A stretch of 64,000 bases of DNA from the NCBI RefSeq assembly GCF_016464425.1, contig NZ_JADDKQ010000001.1, forward strand, positions 248,001 to 312,000, read 5' to 3'. Below the pieces are notes generated by a model. The model searched no databases, had not been told where the DNA came from, and saw only the letters and a program-made list of their open reading frames with translations. The translations under genes and the position numbers were made by a program. Below, one piece after another: positions 17,527-26,207 of this stretch. Source of the stretch: Actinotalea solisilvae (lineage in GTDB: Bacteria > Actinomycetota > Actinomycetes > Actinomycetales > Cellulomonadaceae). Each line of letters begins with the position of its first letter. Position 1 is the stretch's first letter.

Positions 17527-18180
17527 ATGACGACCGCGACCCCGATCGGCATCGACGGGAGCACCAGCAGCCAAGCGCCGCCCCGAGCTGAGCGCCACGG
17601 CACTTTCGGCGTCCTGCTGGCGACGGTCCTCCTCGGAGCGCTTCTCGCTGGTTGCACGCCAGCGGTCACCGGGGGCTGGACCGAAGAAGGCACCGAGGCC
17701 GGGTACGTCTCCGGCGACGGCACCGTCACCACCTGGGACGCCGAGCAGCGCGGCGAGCCGGTCCGACTTGTCGGCAAGGACTTCGCCGGCGCCGACGTGG
17801 ACACGGCCGCCTGGCTCGGTGACGTCGCAGTGCTCAACACCTGGTACGCAGCGTGCCCGCCCTGTCGCGCCGAGGCACCGGATCTCGTCGCCGCAGCACA
17901 GGACTACGGCCAGGACGGGGTGCACTTCCTTGGCATCAACGGCACCGACGACGCCGGAGCCGCCCAACCCTTCGAACGCACCTTCGCCATCCCCTACCCC
18001 AGCATCGCCGACCGAGACGGCACCGCGATCGCTGCCCTCCAAGGCCGCGTGCCGATCCAGGCCGTGCCCACGACCGTGATCCTGGACCGCCAGGGTCGCG
18101 TGATGGCACGCATCATCGGCCGCGCCGACCCCACCACGCTGCGCGAGCTCATCGACGCAGCCCTCGCCGAGACGTCGTGA
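17527..18180 (+). CDS. TlpA/ResA-like membrane-anchored thioredoxin
   Basis: 217 residues. An N-terminal hydrophobic stretch ends in LLGALLAGCTP, a lipobox giving Cys45, so the protein is probably a lipoprotein. The thioredoxin domain follows from about 80, with active site WYAACPPCRAEAPDL (Cys110-Cys113) and the cis-Pro region QAVPTTVILD. TlpA/ResA proteins reduce disulfides outside the membrane, with electrons from a CcdA protein, and the next gene is ccdA. Starts one base after the lspA stop. Confidence 0.9.
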   Translation: MTTATPIGIDGSTSSQAPPRAERHGTFGVLLATVLLGALLAGCTPAVTGGWTEEGTEAGYVSGDGTVTTWDAEQRGEPVRLVGKDFAGADVDTAAWLGDVAVLNTWYAACPPCRAEAPDLVAAAQDYGQDGVHFLGINGTDDAGAAQPFERTFAIPYPSIADRDGTAIAALQGRVPIQAVPTTVILDRQGRVMARIIGRADPTTLRELIDAALAETS

Positions 18181-18947
18181 GCGGCGGCTTCTGGCAGGAC
18201 CTCGCCCAGGCGTTCCAGGAGACGGCCTTCGCCGGCCCGATGCTCCTGGCGATACCCGTCGCCATCCTCGCCGGCGTGGTGTCCTTCGCCTCTCCCTGCG
18301 TCGTCCCTTTGCTACCGGGATACTTCGCCTTCGTCACCGGTATGAGCGGAGCCGCCGCCGGGCAACGATCGAGAGGGCTCCTCCTCACCGGAGTAGGCCT
18401 CTTCGTCCTCGGCTTCTCCGTCGTGTTCGTCGTGCTCGGTGTTGCAGTCGGATCGCTGGGGGAAGCCATTCGACCCTGGCAAGGCGTCATCACCCCCGTC
18501 ATGGGAGGTGTCGTCGTCCTCATGGGCCTGGCCTTCATCGGCTGGATTCCCGGACTCCAGCAGGAGCGAAGACTGCGCCTGGCGCCTCGTCAGGGCCTGG
18601 CCGGCGCCCCGCTCCTCGGCGCGGTCTTCGCTCTCGGCTGGGCGCCCTGCATCGGACCGACGCTCGCGACCGTCCTGTCGCTGTCGCTCAACGAGGCCAG
18701 CGCCTCGCGCGGAGCTCTCCTCGCAGCCGCCTACGCCGCCGGCCTCGGGATCCCCTTCCTGCTGATCGCACTCGGCGCGCACCACTCCACAGCCGCCGTG
18801 ACCTTCCTGCGGAGTCACCGCCTCGCCATCATGCGAATTGGCGGTGCGATGCTCATCCTCATCGGCGCCGCCCTGATGACAGGGCTGTGGAACACCTGGA
18901 CCCAGAGCCTCCAGGCGCTCATCGGAGGATTCGTGACCGTCGTCTAG
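18177..18947 (+). CDS. ccdA: CcdA-type cytochrome c biogenesis/thiol transporter
   Basis: 256 residues from a GTG overlapping the previous stop. Six membrane helices with the two conserved cysteines of the family: FASPCVVPLLPGY in helix 1 and GWAPCIGPTLATV in helix 4. CcdA passes reducing power across the membrane to TlpA-like thioredoxins, here the upstream gene product. Probably maintains thiols needed for metal resistance outside the cytoplasm; that use is inference. Last gene of the cadC-to-ccdA unit. Confidence 0.9.
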   Translation: MSGGFWQDLAQAFQETAFAGPMLLAIPVAILAGVVSFASPCVVPLLPGYFAFVTGMSGAAAGQRSRGLLLTGVGLFVLGFSVVFVVLGVAVGSLGEAIRPWQGVITPVMGGVVVLMGLAFIGWIPGLQQERRLRLAPRQGLAGAPLLGAVFALGWAPCIGPTLATVLSLSLNEASASRGALLAAAYAAGLGIPFLLIALGAHHSTAAVTFLRSHRLAIMRIGGAMLILIGAALMTGLWNTWTQSLQALIGGFVTVV

Positions 18948-19151
18948 GTCCGGGGGCGCCGGACGCGGCTGCTGTGAGGGTGCTGCCAGTAGGGCGGTCG
19001 ATCATTCGGCGCACCGGATCGCAGAGTTCTCAGCGCGTCGGGGACGACGGCGTCGTACCTCGCCGACCGGGTCGCCGACCATCTTCTGCCGTCGGTTGCA
19101 CACCTCAGTCTGTGCGCGCCACCGCAGGCGCAACGGAGGTCGGGAGTTGCG

Positions 19152-19463
19152 ATGGTCACGTCTCGCTCAGCCGCCTGGTCGCTCCTCGCGGCTGATCCAG
19201 GGATCAGCCCGAACGAGAACGGGCTTCCCGGCCTTCCGGTGGTCCGTTCCATCGTCGGGGCGCTGCTGACATGGGGCCTCGTCGCCTGCGTCGCGGGCCT
19301 CGTCGTCTCGGTCATCGTCTGGGCTTTGGCCCATCAGCAGGGGAACTACCAGTACGCACAGGGCGGCAAGTCCGGTGTCGTCGTCTCGGCGGCCGGGGCG
19401 CTGCTGATCGGCGCGGCGAACGCAATCGTGGGCTTCTTCGCCGACCTCGGAGCTGGTGTTTGA
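19152..19463 (+). CDS. small two-helix membrane protein of the T4SS operon (VirB2/TrbC position)
   Basis: 103 residues with GGGAG five bases before the ATG. Two membrane helices (about 32-58 and 78-97) separated by a short polar loop QQGNYQYAQGGKSG. Small two-helix proteins at this point before the TrbL gene match the DUF6112-like family of actinobacterial conjugative elements and the size and topology of VirB2/TrbC pilins. First gene of the transfer operon. It overlaps the next gene by 8 nt. Confidence 0.7.
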   Translation: MVTSRSAAWSLLAADPGISPNENGLPGLPVVRSIVGALLTWGLVACVAGLVVSVIVWALAHQQGNYQYAQGGKSGVVVSAAGALLIGAANAIVGFFADLGAGV

Positions 19464-20604
19464 CGTGGTGCCCACCGAGCTCGACCCCTGCGTCGGACCG
19501 ATCGTCTTCGTCTGCGACCTCGCCTCGAACGCCGCGGGCTCGGCCCAGGCCGCGGCGTCGGACTACGTCCTCGGCGGAGTCGCGGGTGCCTTCGTCAACG
19601 CGGCGGCGTACCTCGGTGAGATGGCGCTGCGTCTCCTCGACTCCTCGACGGCGGTCGACCTCTCCGCCGCCTGGCTCCGCTCGAACGTCGGCGTGATCGC
19701 TGCGGTGACCCTGCCTCTCGTGGTGGCGCTCTTTGTCATCCAGGTCATCGGCTCCGTCCTCCGGCGCGAGGGCGCAGGTCTGGGTCGTGCCGTCATCGGC
19801 GTGGGAAAGGCGCTCCTCGGAGGCGCGTTGGCGCTTGCGGTCACCCAGCTCGCCCTCACCGCGGTGGATGAGATGTGCGAGGCGGTCGCCTCTGCCGCTG
19901 GGACGACGGTCGGCGCGGCCGCGGCCCAGTTCTTCAACTTCACCGCGCTCGCATCGGGGCCGTCTCCTGGGCTGCAGCTCTTCGTCGGCTTCCTGCTCTG
20001 CGTGGCGTTCCTGCTTCTGTGGGGCGTGCTGCTCTTCCGGAAGACGGCGCTCGTCCTGATCGCCGTCTTCGCGCCCGTGGCGTTCGCCGGCTCGGCATGG
20101 GACCAGACACGCGTGTGGACGCGCAGGTGGTTGGAGATCGTCGCGGCGCTCGTGTTCTCGAAGCTCGTCATCGTCGTCGTGTTCGTGGTGGGCGCCTCGG
20201 CGTTCAGCGGGACCGGACCGGATCTCGCCGGCACAGCGGAGGCGACGCCGGACGCACGATCGTTCTCCGACCTCCTCGTCGGGTTGCTCCTCATGGCCAT
20301 CGCGTTGTTCGCCCCTTGGCTCACGTGGCGGTTCGTGCACTGGTCCGGCATGGAGGCCGCCAGCCTCATGCACCAAAACGTCGCGGCGAACCCCATCTCG
20401 CGCGCCGGGCAGGCGACCGGTCGGACGGCCCGAGTCGCAGCCCAGCATGCGGCGCTCACGATGGTGACGCGCGGTGTCGGCTCCGGCGCTGCCGCCGCCC
20501 GGGGAGGGCGCGCGGCCGCCGGCGTCAAGCCCACGACAGCAGCGCCGCCACCCGCGCCACCAACGCAGCCCAGCGGAGCGTCCGGTAGGGCGGCAGGATC
20601 ATGA
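19456..20604 (+). CDS. TrbL/VirB6-like conjugal transfer membrane protein
   Basis: 382 residues with six or seven membrane segments, the central part reading LQLFVGFLLCVAFLLLWGVL and FRKTALVLIAVFAPVAFAGSAW, the TrbL signature. N-terminal Cys residues (DPCVG, FVCD) lie outside the membrane. The C-terminal 70 residues are Ala/Gly/Pro-rich and disordered. TrbL/VirB6 forms the inner-membrane channel of the transfer machine. GTG starts at 19456, 19465 and 19468 are all possible; the first overlaps the previous gene. Confidence 0.85.
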   Translation: MFDVVPTELDPCVGPIVFVCDLASNAAGSAQAAASDYVLGGVAGAFVNAAAYLGEMALRLLDSSTAVDLSAAWLRSNVGVIAAVTLPLVVALFVIQVIGSVLRREGAGLGRAVIGVGKALLGGALALAVTQLALTAVDEMCEAVASAAGTTVGAAAAQFFNFTALASGPSPGLQLFVGFLLCVAFLLLWGVLLFRKTALVLIAVFAPVAFAGSAWDQTRVWTRRWLEIVAALVFSKLVIVVVFVVGASAFSGTGPDLAGTAEATPDARSFSDLLVGLLLMAIALFAPWLTWRFVHWSGMEAASLMHQNVAANPISRAGQATGRTARVAAQHAALTMVTRGVGSGAAAARGGRAAAGVKPTTAAPPPAPPTQPSGASGRAAGS

Positions 20605-22022
20605 GCTCAGCGACGTCCACGACAGATGCGCCCTCGGTCCGCTTCGGCAGACGCGAACGCCGCGGAGTGCTCCTCGGCCTGGGCGGAGTACAGTTTGCCG
20701 TCCTCGGCACGGCAGTCTGCGTCGCCGTCATGGGCGTCTACTCCGCCGGAGGTGTCGGGCTCGCCGCCTCCGCCCTGCTCTGGCTCCCGCTGACCGTGCT
20801 CGCGCTCGCCGGGGTCGGCGGACGACCGCTCGTCGAGTGGGTGCCGCTGGGCGGCACGTGGGTGCTCCGCCGGCTCACCGGCGGAGCACGGGAGATCACC
20901 CGGCCGGTCACGCGCCCCGGGCTCTCGCTGCCAGGAGTTGGCGAAGTCCCATTCGACGTCACACCGACGCTCGGCGCAGCCCTGCTCGTCGACCGACGCG
21001 GTGGGTCGATCGTCGCGGTGGCACGCGTCAGCGGTCGCGGGTTCGTGCTCGACGACCCCGGCACGCAGGCCGTGAAGGTCGACGGCTGGGGTCGGGCGCT
21101 GGCCGCCCTCGGCCGTCGACGCGCGGTCCGCCGGGTCCAGCTGGTCCTGCGCACGGCGCAGTGCAGCGAGACGTCCGTCCACCGGTGGTGGCGGGAGAAC
21201 GCCGTCGCGGGCGGGTCGCCGGCCGGCTCCGTGCTCGCGGACCTCATGGCCGACGCCTCCTACGCGACGCGACGACCGGAGGCTCTGCTGGCGATCGCGC
21301 TGCGGCCGCCTCGCGGTGGGCTGAGACGACTTGGCCACTCGGACGTCACCACACTCGAGCAGGAGCTGACCGCCGTCGCTGATGCGCTGAGGTCGGCGGA
21401 CGTCGACATCACTGCGTGGACCACGCCGGCACAGGCGCCCGTCCTACTGCGTTCCGCCTATGACCCGGCGACGCGTCCGCTACCGGACACCGACGTCGGC
21501 AGCACCGCCCCGCCGGCGATGGGCATCGCGGAGTCGTGGAACCACGTCACGACTGACGGCGCCGTGCACGCGGTCTACTGGATCGCCGAGTGGCCGCGCT
21601 CGGAGGTGCACCCGAGCTTCCTCCAACCACTCGTGCTCTCCCCCGACTCCGTCCGGACCATCACACTCATCGCCGAGCCGCTGCCGATCGCCGCGTCCCT
21701 GCGCGAGATCCGGAGGGCGAAGGCTGAGCACACCGCCGACGCCGCGCAGCGTGCCCGCATCGGACAGGTCGAGGACGAGTCGATCCGCGCCGAGCTCGAC
21801 GACCTTCTGCGACGCGAGCAGGAGCTCGTGGCCGGCCACGGGGATCTTCGTTTCACCGGACTGGTCACCGTCTCTGCTCCCACGCTCGAGGAGCTCGACG
21901 CCGCGTGCTCCGCGACTGAGGCCGCTGCCGCACAAGCCTTGTGCGAGATGCGCAGGCTGGTCGGCCAGCAGACGACCGCCCACCTGGCCGCCACCGTCCC
22001 GCTCGCCAGGGGTGTGCTGTGA
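20601..22022 (+). CDS. SCO6880-like T4SS protein (PrgI-like N-terminus, VirB4 N-terminal-like body)
   Basis: 473 residues. Two membrane helices at about 25-70 (PrgI-like), then a soluble alpha/beta region that matches the SCO6880-type proteins of actinobacterial conjugative elements (FDVTPTLGAALLVDRRGG, YWIAEWPRSEVHPSFLQPL, a coiled region at 370-395). These behave as a VirB4 N-terminal domain detached from the ATPase, because the next gene encodes the ATPase part. Overlaps both neighbours. Confidence 0.8.
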   Translation: MSSATSTTDAPSVRFGRRERRGVLLGLGGVQFAVLGTAVCVAVMGVYSAGGVGLAASALLWLPLTVLALAGVGGRPLVEWVPLGGTWVLRRLTGGAREITRPVTRPGLSLPGVGEVPFDVTPTLGAALLVDRRGGSIVAVARVSGRGFVLDDPGTQAVKVDGWGRALAALGRRRAVRRVQLVLRTAQCSETSVHRWWRENAVAGGSPAGSVLADLMADASYATRRPEALLAIALRPPRGGLRRLGHSDVTTLEQELTAVADALRSADVDITAWTTPAQAPVLLRSAYDPATRPLPDTDVGSTAPPAMGIAESWNHVTTDGAVHAVYWIAEWPRSEVHPSFLQPLVLSPDSVRTITLIAEPLPIAASLREIRRAKAEHTADAAQRARIGQVEDESIRAELDDLLRREQELVAGHGDLRFTGLVTVSAPTLEELDAACSATEAAAAQALCEMRRLVGQQTTAHLAATVPLARGVL

Positions 22023-23281
22023 TGCGCCGCGGTGCAGCGCCGACGACGGCGCCGCCGCACGGTCGTCTCCGCCTGGCCGAATCCCTGCACCTGCCCGCCC
22101 ACCGGGCGTCATCGGTCACACTGGCGGGCGCCTACCCGTTCCTTGCCGGCCCACCCTGCACTACGGGGCCGCTCGTAGGTGTCGACGCGATGACCGGCGG
22201 GCCGTTCTGCTTCGACCCCTGGGCGCTGTACACCGCGGGCGAGCTCACCAACCCGAACACCGTGCTCGCCGGCGTCATCGGTCAGGGCAAGTCCGCACTG
22301 GCGAAGTCACTGGCCGTGCGCGCGATCGCCACCGGGCGCCGCGTCTACGTCCCTGGGGACCCCAAGGGCGAGTGGAGCTTTGTCGCCGAGGCCGTCGGCG
22401 GCGCCGTCGTCCGCCTCGGACCTGGCCTGCCGACCCGCCTGAACCCGCTCGACGCCCACGGCATGGGGACCGCCGAGGCACACGGACCCCGGCTCCGGAT
22501 CCTCGGTGCGCTCGGCGCGCTGACGCTGCGCCGCGAGCTCCGCCCGTCCGAGCACGAGGCCATGGAAGCATCCCTCGCGGCCGTGGAATCGCACCCGGAG
22601 CCAACGCTGAGCGAGATCGTCGACGCCCTCGCGGTCCACACGACCCTCGACGGCGAGGGCCGCGACCTCGAATACGCGCTACGCCGCCTGGTGCGTGGTG
22701 ACCTCGCCGGCATGTTCGACGGGACGTCCACGCAGCGGCTCGACCGGGCGGCACCCATGACGGTGCTGGACCTGTCCGGGATCGGCTCGGACGACGACGC
22801 CCTCGCGGTGGCGATGGCGTGCGCCTCAGCCTGGCTGGAGCACGCCCTGGTCGCGGGAAGTGCGAAGCGCTGGGTCATCTACGACGAGGCATGGCGGCTC
22901 ATGCGGTCCGTTCCACTCGTCCGGCGGATGCAGGCGCAGTGGAAGCTCTCGCGTGCCTACGGCATCGCGAACCTGCTCGTGCTGCACCGGCTGTCCGATC
23001 TGGACGCCGTCGGACGCGCGGGCAGTGAGGCACGGGCGCTGGCCGAAGGCCTGCTCGCGGACTGCTCCACCCGCATCGTGTACCGCCAGGAGAGCGACCA
23101 GCTGGAGCCGACGCGGAGGGCGTTGGGCCTCTCGACCGCCGAACGCGACATCCTCACCACGCTCCCTCGGGGCACCGGCCTCTGGAAGATGCCCCGCCGC
23201 AGCCACGTCGTGCACCACCACCTCACGGCCGCGGAGCTCGCGCTGTTCGACACTGACGCTGCCATGCGGGACGAGCCATGA
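22022..23281 (+). CDS. VirB4/TraC-like conjugation ATPase
   Basis: 419 residues from the ATG at 22022, one base inside the previous stop (a GTG three bases earlier also fits). Walker A is AGVIGQGKSALAKS (Lys90) and Walker B is RWVIYDEAWRLMRS with the VirB4 Glu/Trp pair; sensor region LVLHRLSDLDAVGRAGSEA follows. The N-terminal membrane/VirB4 domain is lacking and is supplied by the upstream SCO6880-like protein. Drives assembly or substrate movement of the transfer apparatus at the membrane. Confidence 0.9.
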   Translation: MRRGAAPTTAPPHGRLRLAESLHLPAHRASSVTLAGAYPFLAGPPCTTGPLVGVDAMTGGPFCFDPWALYTAGELTNPNTVLAGVIGQGKSALAKSLAVRAIATGRRVYVPGDPKGEWSFVAEAVGGAVVRLGPGLPTRLNPLDAHGMGTAEAHGPRLRILGALGALTLRRELRPSEHEAMEASLAAVESHPEPTLSEIVDALAVHTTLDGEGRDLEYALRRLVRGDLAGMFDGTSTQRLDRAAPMTVLDLSGIGSDDDALAVAMACASAWLEHALVAGSAKRWVIYDEAWRLMRSVPLVRRMQAQWKLSRAYGIANLLVLHRLSDLDAVGRAGSEARALAEGLLADCSTRIVYRQESDQLEPTRRALGLSTAERDILTTLPRGTGLWKMPRRSHVVHHHLTAAELALFDTDAAMRDEP

Positions 23282-24387
23282 TTCGCCCTGACGCGGCCGC
23301 CGAGCTCGCCGAGCGAGCACTGCTGGGCTCCTTGCTGCTGGATCCGGAGGGACTCCGCGCCGTTCGTCCTTGGCTGCGGACGGCGGACTTCACCGACCCC
23401 CGGCACGGCCAGCTGTACGCCCTCCTGTGCGAGCGGCACGTCGCGGGCGAGGCCACCGACCCGATGGCGATTTCAAGTGCCTTGGTGGGGCGGCTGGCCG
23501 GCCCCTCCCCCGGCGTCATGGTGCACGACTGCCTGGAGGCCGTGCCCGCGGTCGCGAGCCCGCAGACCTACGCGCGCATCGTCGCGGAGGCCGGGCTCCG
23601 TCGCGAGATCGCAGGGCTCGGTGTTCTGCTGCGCGCCGGCGCCCTGCAGTCCTGGCTGTCTCGCGAATCGGTCCCGATGGCGTCGACGTGCGCCCTGGTC
23701 GACGCCGCGCTCGTGTCCGTGGGCCGCAGATGGGATGCAGCCACCGGCGCACCGCGCTCGCGTCAGTCGACGAGTCCGATCCAGCTGAACGCAGCGTTGC
23801 GCAACCCCAACCTCCGCGTGGGCGCCGACAAGCTGCTGCAGGCGCACCCGGACCGGGACGTCGCCGCTGAGCACCTGCATGAAGCGCTCTTCGTCGGAAG
23901 CCTGATCACCCACCCGAGGGAAGTCCCCGCCGTCGGTCGCCATCTGCGCCCTCAACGCTTCTCGTCAGGGCCGTGGCGCACGGTGTACGGCGCGACCCTC
24001 GAGCTCGCCGAACTGGGCCAGCCCGTCGACCTCGTGACGGTGGCACACGCGACGGCGCGGCTGAGTCACCACGGCCAAGCGACGCCCTCCCTCAGGGAAC
24101 TCCTCGAGGTGACCGATGCCGCCCGTCACACCGCGCCACGAGCGGCTGAGCAGGTCGTGTGGGTGGACCAACTCCGGCGGATCGCTGACAACGGTGCCGA
24201 CCAGCTTCGGAAGGGCGCGGCCAACCCCGGCCTCAACCTCACCGACCTCGTCGACACCGGGCGACTCATCACGACGGCCCTACGCGACGGCGCCGGCATG
24301 CTGCCCGAGCACGTGGGCGCCGAAACCGGGCTCGTTGCCCGGGAACGCGCCCCACAGGCCACGCGGCACGGACCGGCCGCCGGATGA
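23278..24387 (+). CDS. protein with two DnaB-helicase N-terminal-like domains and no motor
   Basis: 369 residues. Residues about 7-130 (ERALLGSLLLDPEGL... DFTDPRHGQLYALL) and about 200-320 (HEALFVGSLITHPREV... RFSSGPWRTVYGATLELAELG) each match the helical N-terminal domain of DnaB, which contacts primase and loaders. No Walker motif follows either copy. So this is a DnaB-N tandem without the RecA-like ATPase, in the middle of a conjugation operon. It might bind the host primase or act on the transferred strand; inference only. ATGA overlaps at both ends. Confidence 0.8.
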   Translation: MIRPDAAAELAERALLGSLLLDPEGLRAVRPWLRTADFTDPRHGQLYALLCERHVAGEATDPMAISSALVGRLAGPSPGVMVHDCLEAVPAVASPQTYARIVAEAGLRREIAGLGVLLRAGALQSWLSRESVPMASTCALVDAALVSVGRRWDAATGAPRSRQSTSPIQLNAALRNPNLRVGADKLLQAHPDRDVAAEHLHEALFVGSLITHPREVPAVGRHLRPQRFSSGPWRTVYGATLELAELGQPVDLVTVAHATARLSHHGQATPSLRELLEVTDAARHTAPRAAEQVVWVDQLRRIADNGADQLRKGAANPGLNLTDLVDTGRLITTALRDGAGMLPEHVGAETGLVARERAPQATRHGPAAG

Positions 24388-26207
24388 GCACCCGTCCGCG
24401 CCGCGCGAGCTACCCGCCGACCTCACGAGCTATGGGTGGGCTCGATCTGACCGGCTGGGCCTTCGCCGCGGGCTCTGCTGTCCTCGCGTTCGGCGGCGTC
24501 CTATGGTGCGGAGCCGCGCTGGCTTGCCTGCTCACGGGACTCCCCGCACCGGCCGGCGGGATCCTCGACGCCCTGCGCGCGTTGGGAGCCCCCGGCGATC
24601 CTGGTTCGGCATGGGCACAACCCTCCGAGATGCCGGGACCCGTTCCGTACTGGTCCTCCACCGGCGCGGTCATCCTGACCGCCGCCACAGGAGTAGGCCT
24701 CGCGTGGCGGTTCGCGCATCGCTGGACAGGCGACGCGACGGGTCCTGCCGCCGTGCGGTCACTGCCCGGCCTCGCGACCCCTGGTGAGGCCGGCGCAACC
24801 GCCGGTCGACGCGCACTGGTGCGGCGCGGGTCCGTCGTCCGCCCCTCCACCGGCACCCGACCCGCACCCGAGGAGGTCGGCTACCGCCTGGGCCGCTCCG
24901 GCAGCCGAGATCTCTGGTGCTCCGTGGAGGACTCGGCTCTGCTCGTGGGGCCGCCCCGGATGGGCAAGGGCCTGCACCTCGTCATCCCGTGGGTCCTGGA
25001 CGCCCCGGGCCCAGTCGTGTCGACATCCACCCGCCCGGACACGCTCGCGGTGACGATGCACGCTCGGTCGCGGCGGGGGCCGGTGGCGATCTTCGACCCG
25101 CAGCGCCTGGCCGACCTTCCCGGTGGGCTGCGGTGGTCTCCGGTACGGGGCTGCGAGACGCCCCGCACAGCGCTCGTTCGCGCACGAGGGCTCGCCGCAG
25201 GCGCCGGGTTCGGGCGCACGGTGTCGGACTCCGACTTCTGGGCCGGACAGACCGAGACCGCGCTGCGTTGCCTGCTCCACGCCGCCGCGCTCGACGGACG
25301 GCGCGCCGTCGACCTGTACCGGTGGTCCCTGAACCCCGTACTCGCTGAGGACGCCGTCACGACGCTGAACCGCCATCCCGCGGCCGCATCCGGCTGGGCC
25401 GACGCCCTCGAGGCTGCCATCCACGCCGACCCGCGCACCCGCGACTCGGTCTGGCTCGGGGTCCGCCAGTCCCTCGCCGCCCTCGCCGACCCCGACGTCC
25501 TGGCCGCCGTCGACCCAGTACCCGGCGAGGAGTTCGACCCTGCCGGCTTCCTCCGCGACTCCGGCACCCTGTACCTGCTTGCCTCGGCCGTGACATCCGG
25601 CTCGTGCGCACCGCTCGTGGCAGCGTTCGTCGAGGACATCACCGAGACCGCCCGCGCCCTGGCAGCCCGCTCCCCCGGCGCCCGGCTGGACCCGCCGCTG
25701 CTGCTGGCCCTGGACGAAATCGCCAACCTCACGCCACTTCCGTCGCTGCCGCAGCTCATGGCGGAGGGCGGCGGGTCGGGCATCACCACGCTCGCGGTGC
25801 TCCAGTCGCTGGCGCAGGCACGGAACCGGTGGGGCGAGCACGCCGCCGACGCCATCTGGGACGCCGCCACCGTCAAGCTCGTCCTCGGCGGGCTAGCCAA
25901 GTACCGCGACCTCGACGACGTCGCACGCCTCCTCGGCGAACGCGACGAGCTCACTGAGACCCGCTCCCAGGGGCGCAGTGGCGAGCGATCGACGTCGACG
26001 TCGGTGCGCATGGTGCCGGTCATGCCCCCGTCAGCGCTCCGCACCCTTCCCTTCGGCACCGGCGTCGTTCTCCTGCGCCACAGCCGACCCGTCGTCATCG
26101 ACCTCGCCGCCTGGACCACACGCCGTGATGCAGCGCCCCTGCGGGCGGACCAGAAGCGGGTGGAGGCCGCCACCGGCGGCTCCACACTCGGAGAGGAAGC
26201 CTCGTGA
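24384..26207 (+). CDS. VirD4/TraD-type coupling protein (TraM-recognition domain)
   Basis: 607 residues. Two membrane helices (about 20-55 and 85-110), then a motor domain with Walker A GPPRMGKGLHLV (Lys195) and Walker B LLLALDEIANLTPLPSLPQ, followed by GITTLAVLQSLAQARNRWG, the TraD/TraG sensor region. T4CPs bring the relaxosome to the channel. Length and order match those of actinobacterial mobile elements. It overlaps the preceding and following genes by 4 nt. Confidence 0.9.
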   Translation: MSTRPRRASYPPTSRAMGGLDLTGWAFAAGSAVLAFGGVLWCGAALACLLTGLPAPAGGILDALRALGAPGDPGSAWAQPSEMPGPVPYWSSTGAVILTAATGVGLAWRFAHRWTGDATGPAAVRSLPGLATPGEAGATAGRRALVRRGSVVRPSTGTRPAPEEVGYRLGRSGSRDLWCSVEDSALLVGPPRMGKGLHLVIPWVLDAPGPVVSTSTRPDTLAVTMHARSRRGPVAIFDPQRLADLPGGLRWSPVRGCETPRTALVRARGLAAGAGFGRTVSDSDFWAGQTETALRCLLHAAALDGRRAVDLYRWSLNPVLAEDAVTTLNRHPAAASGWADALEAAIHADPRTRDSVWLGVRQSLAALADPDVLAAVDPVPGEEFDPAGFLRDSGTLYLLASAVTSGSCAPLVAAFVEDITETARALAARSPGARLDPPLLLALDEIANLTPLPSLPQLMAEGGGSGITTLAVLQSLAQARNRWGEHAADAIWDAATVKLVLGGLAKYRDLDDVARLLGERDELTETRSQGRSGERSTSTSVRMVPVMPPSALRTLPFGTGVVLLRHSRPVVIDLAAWTTRRDAAPLRADQKRVEAATGGSTLGEEAS

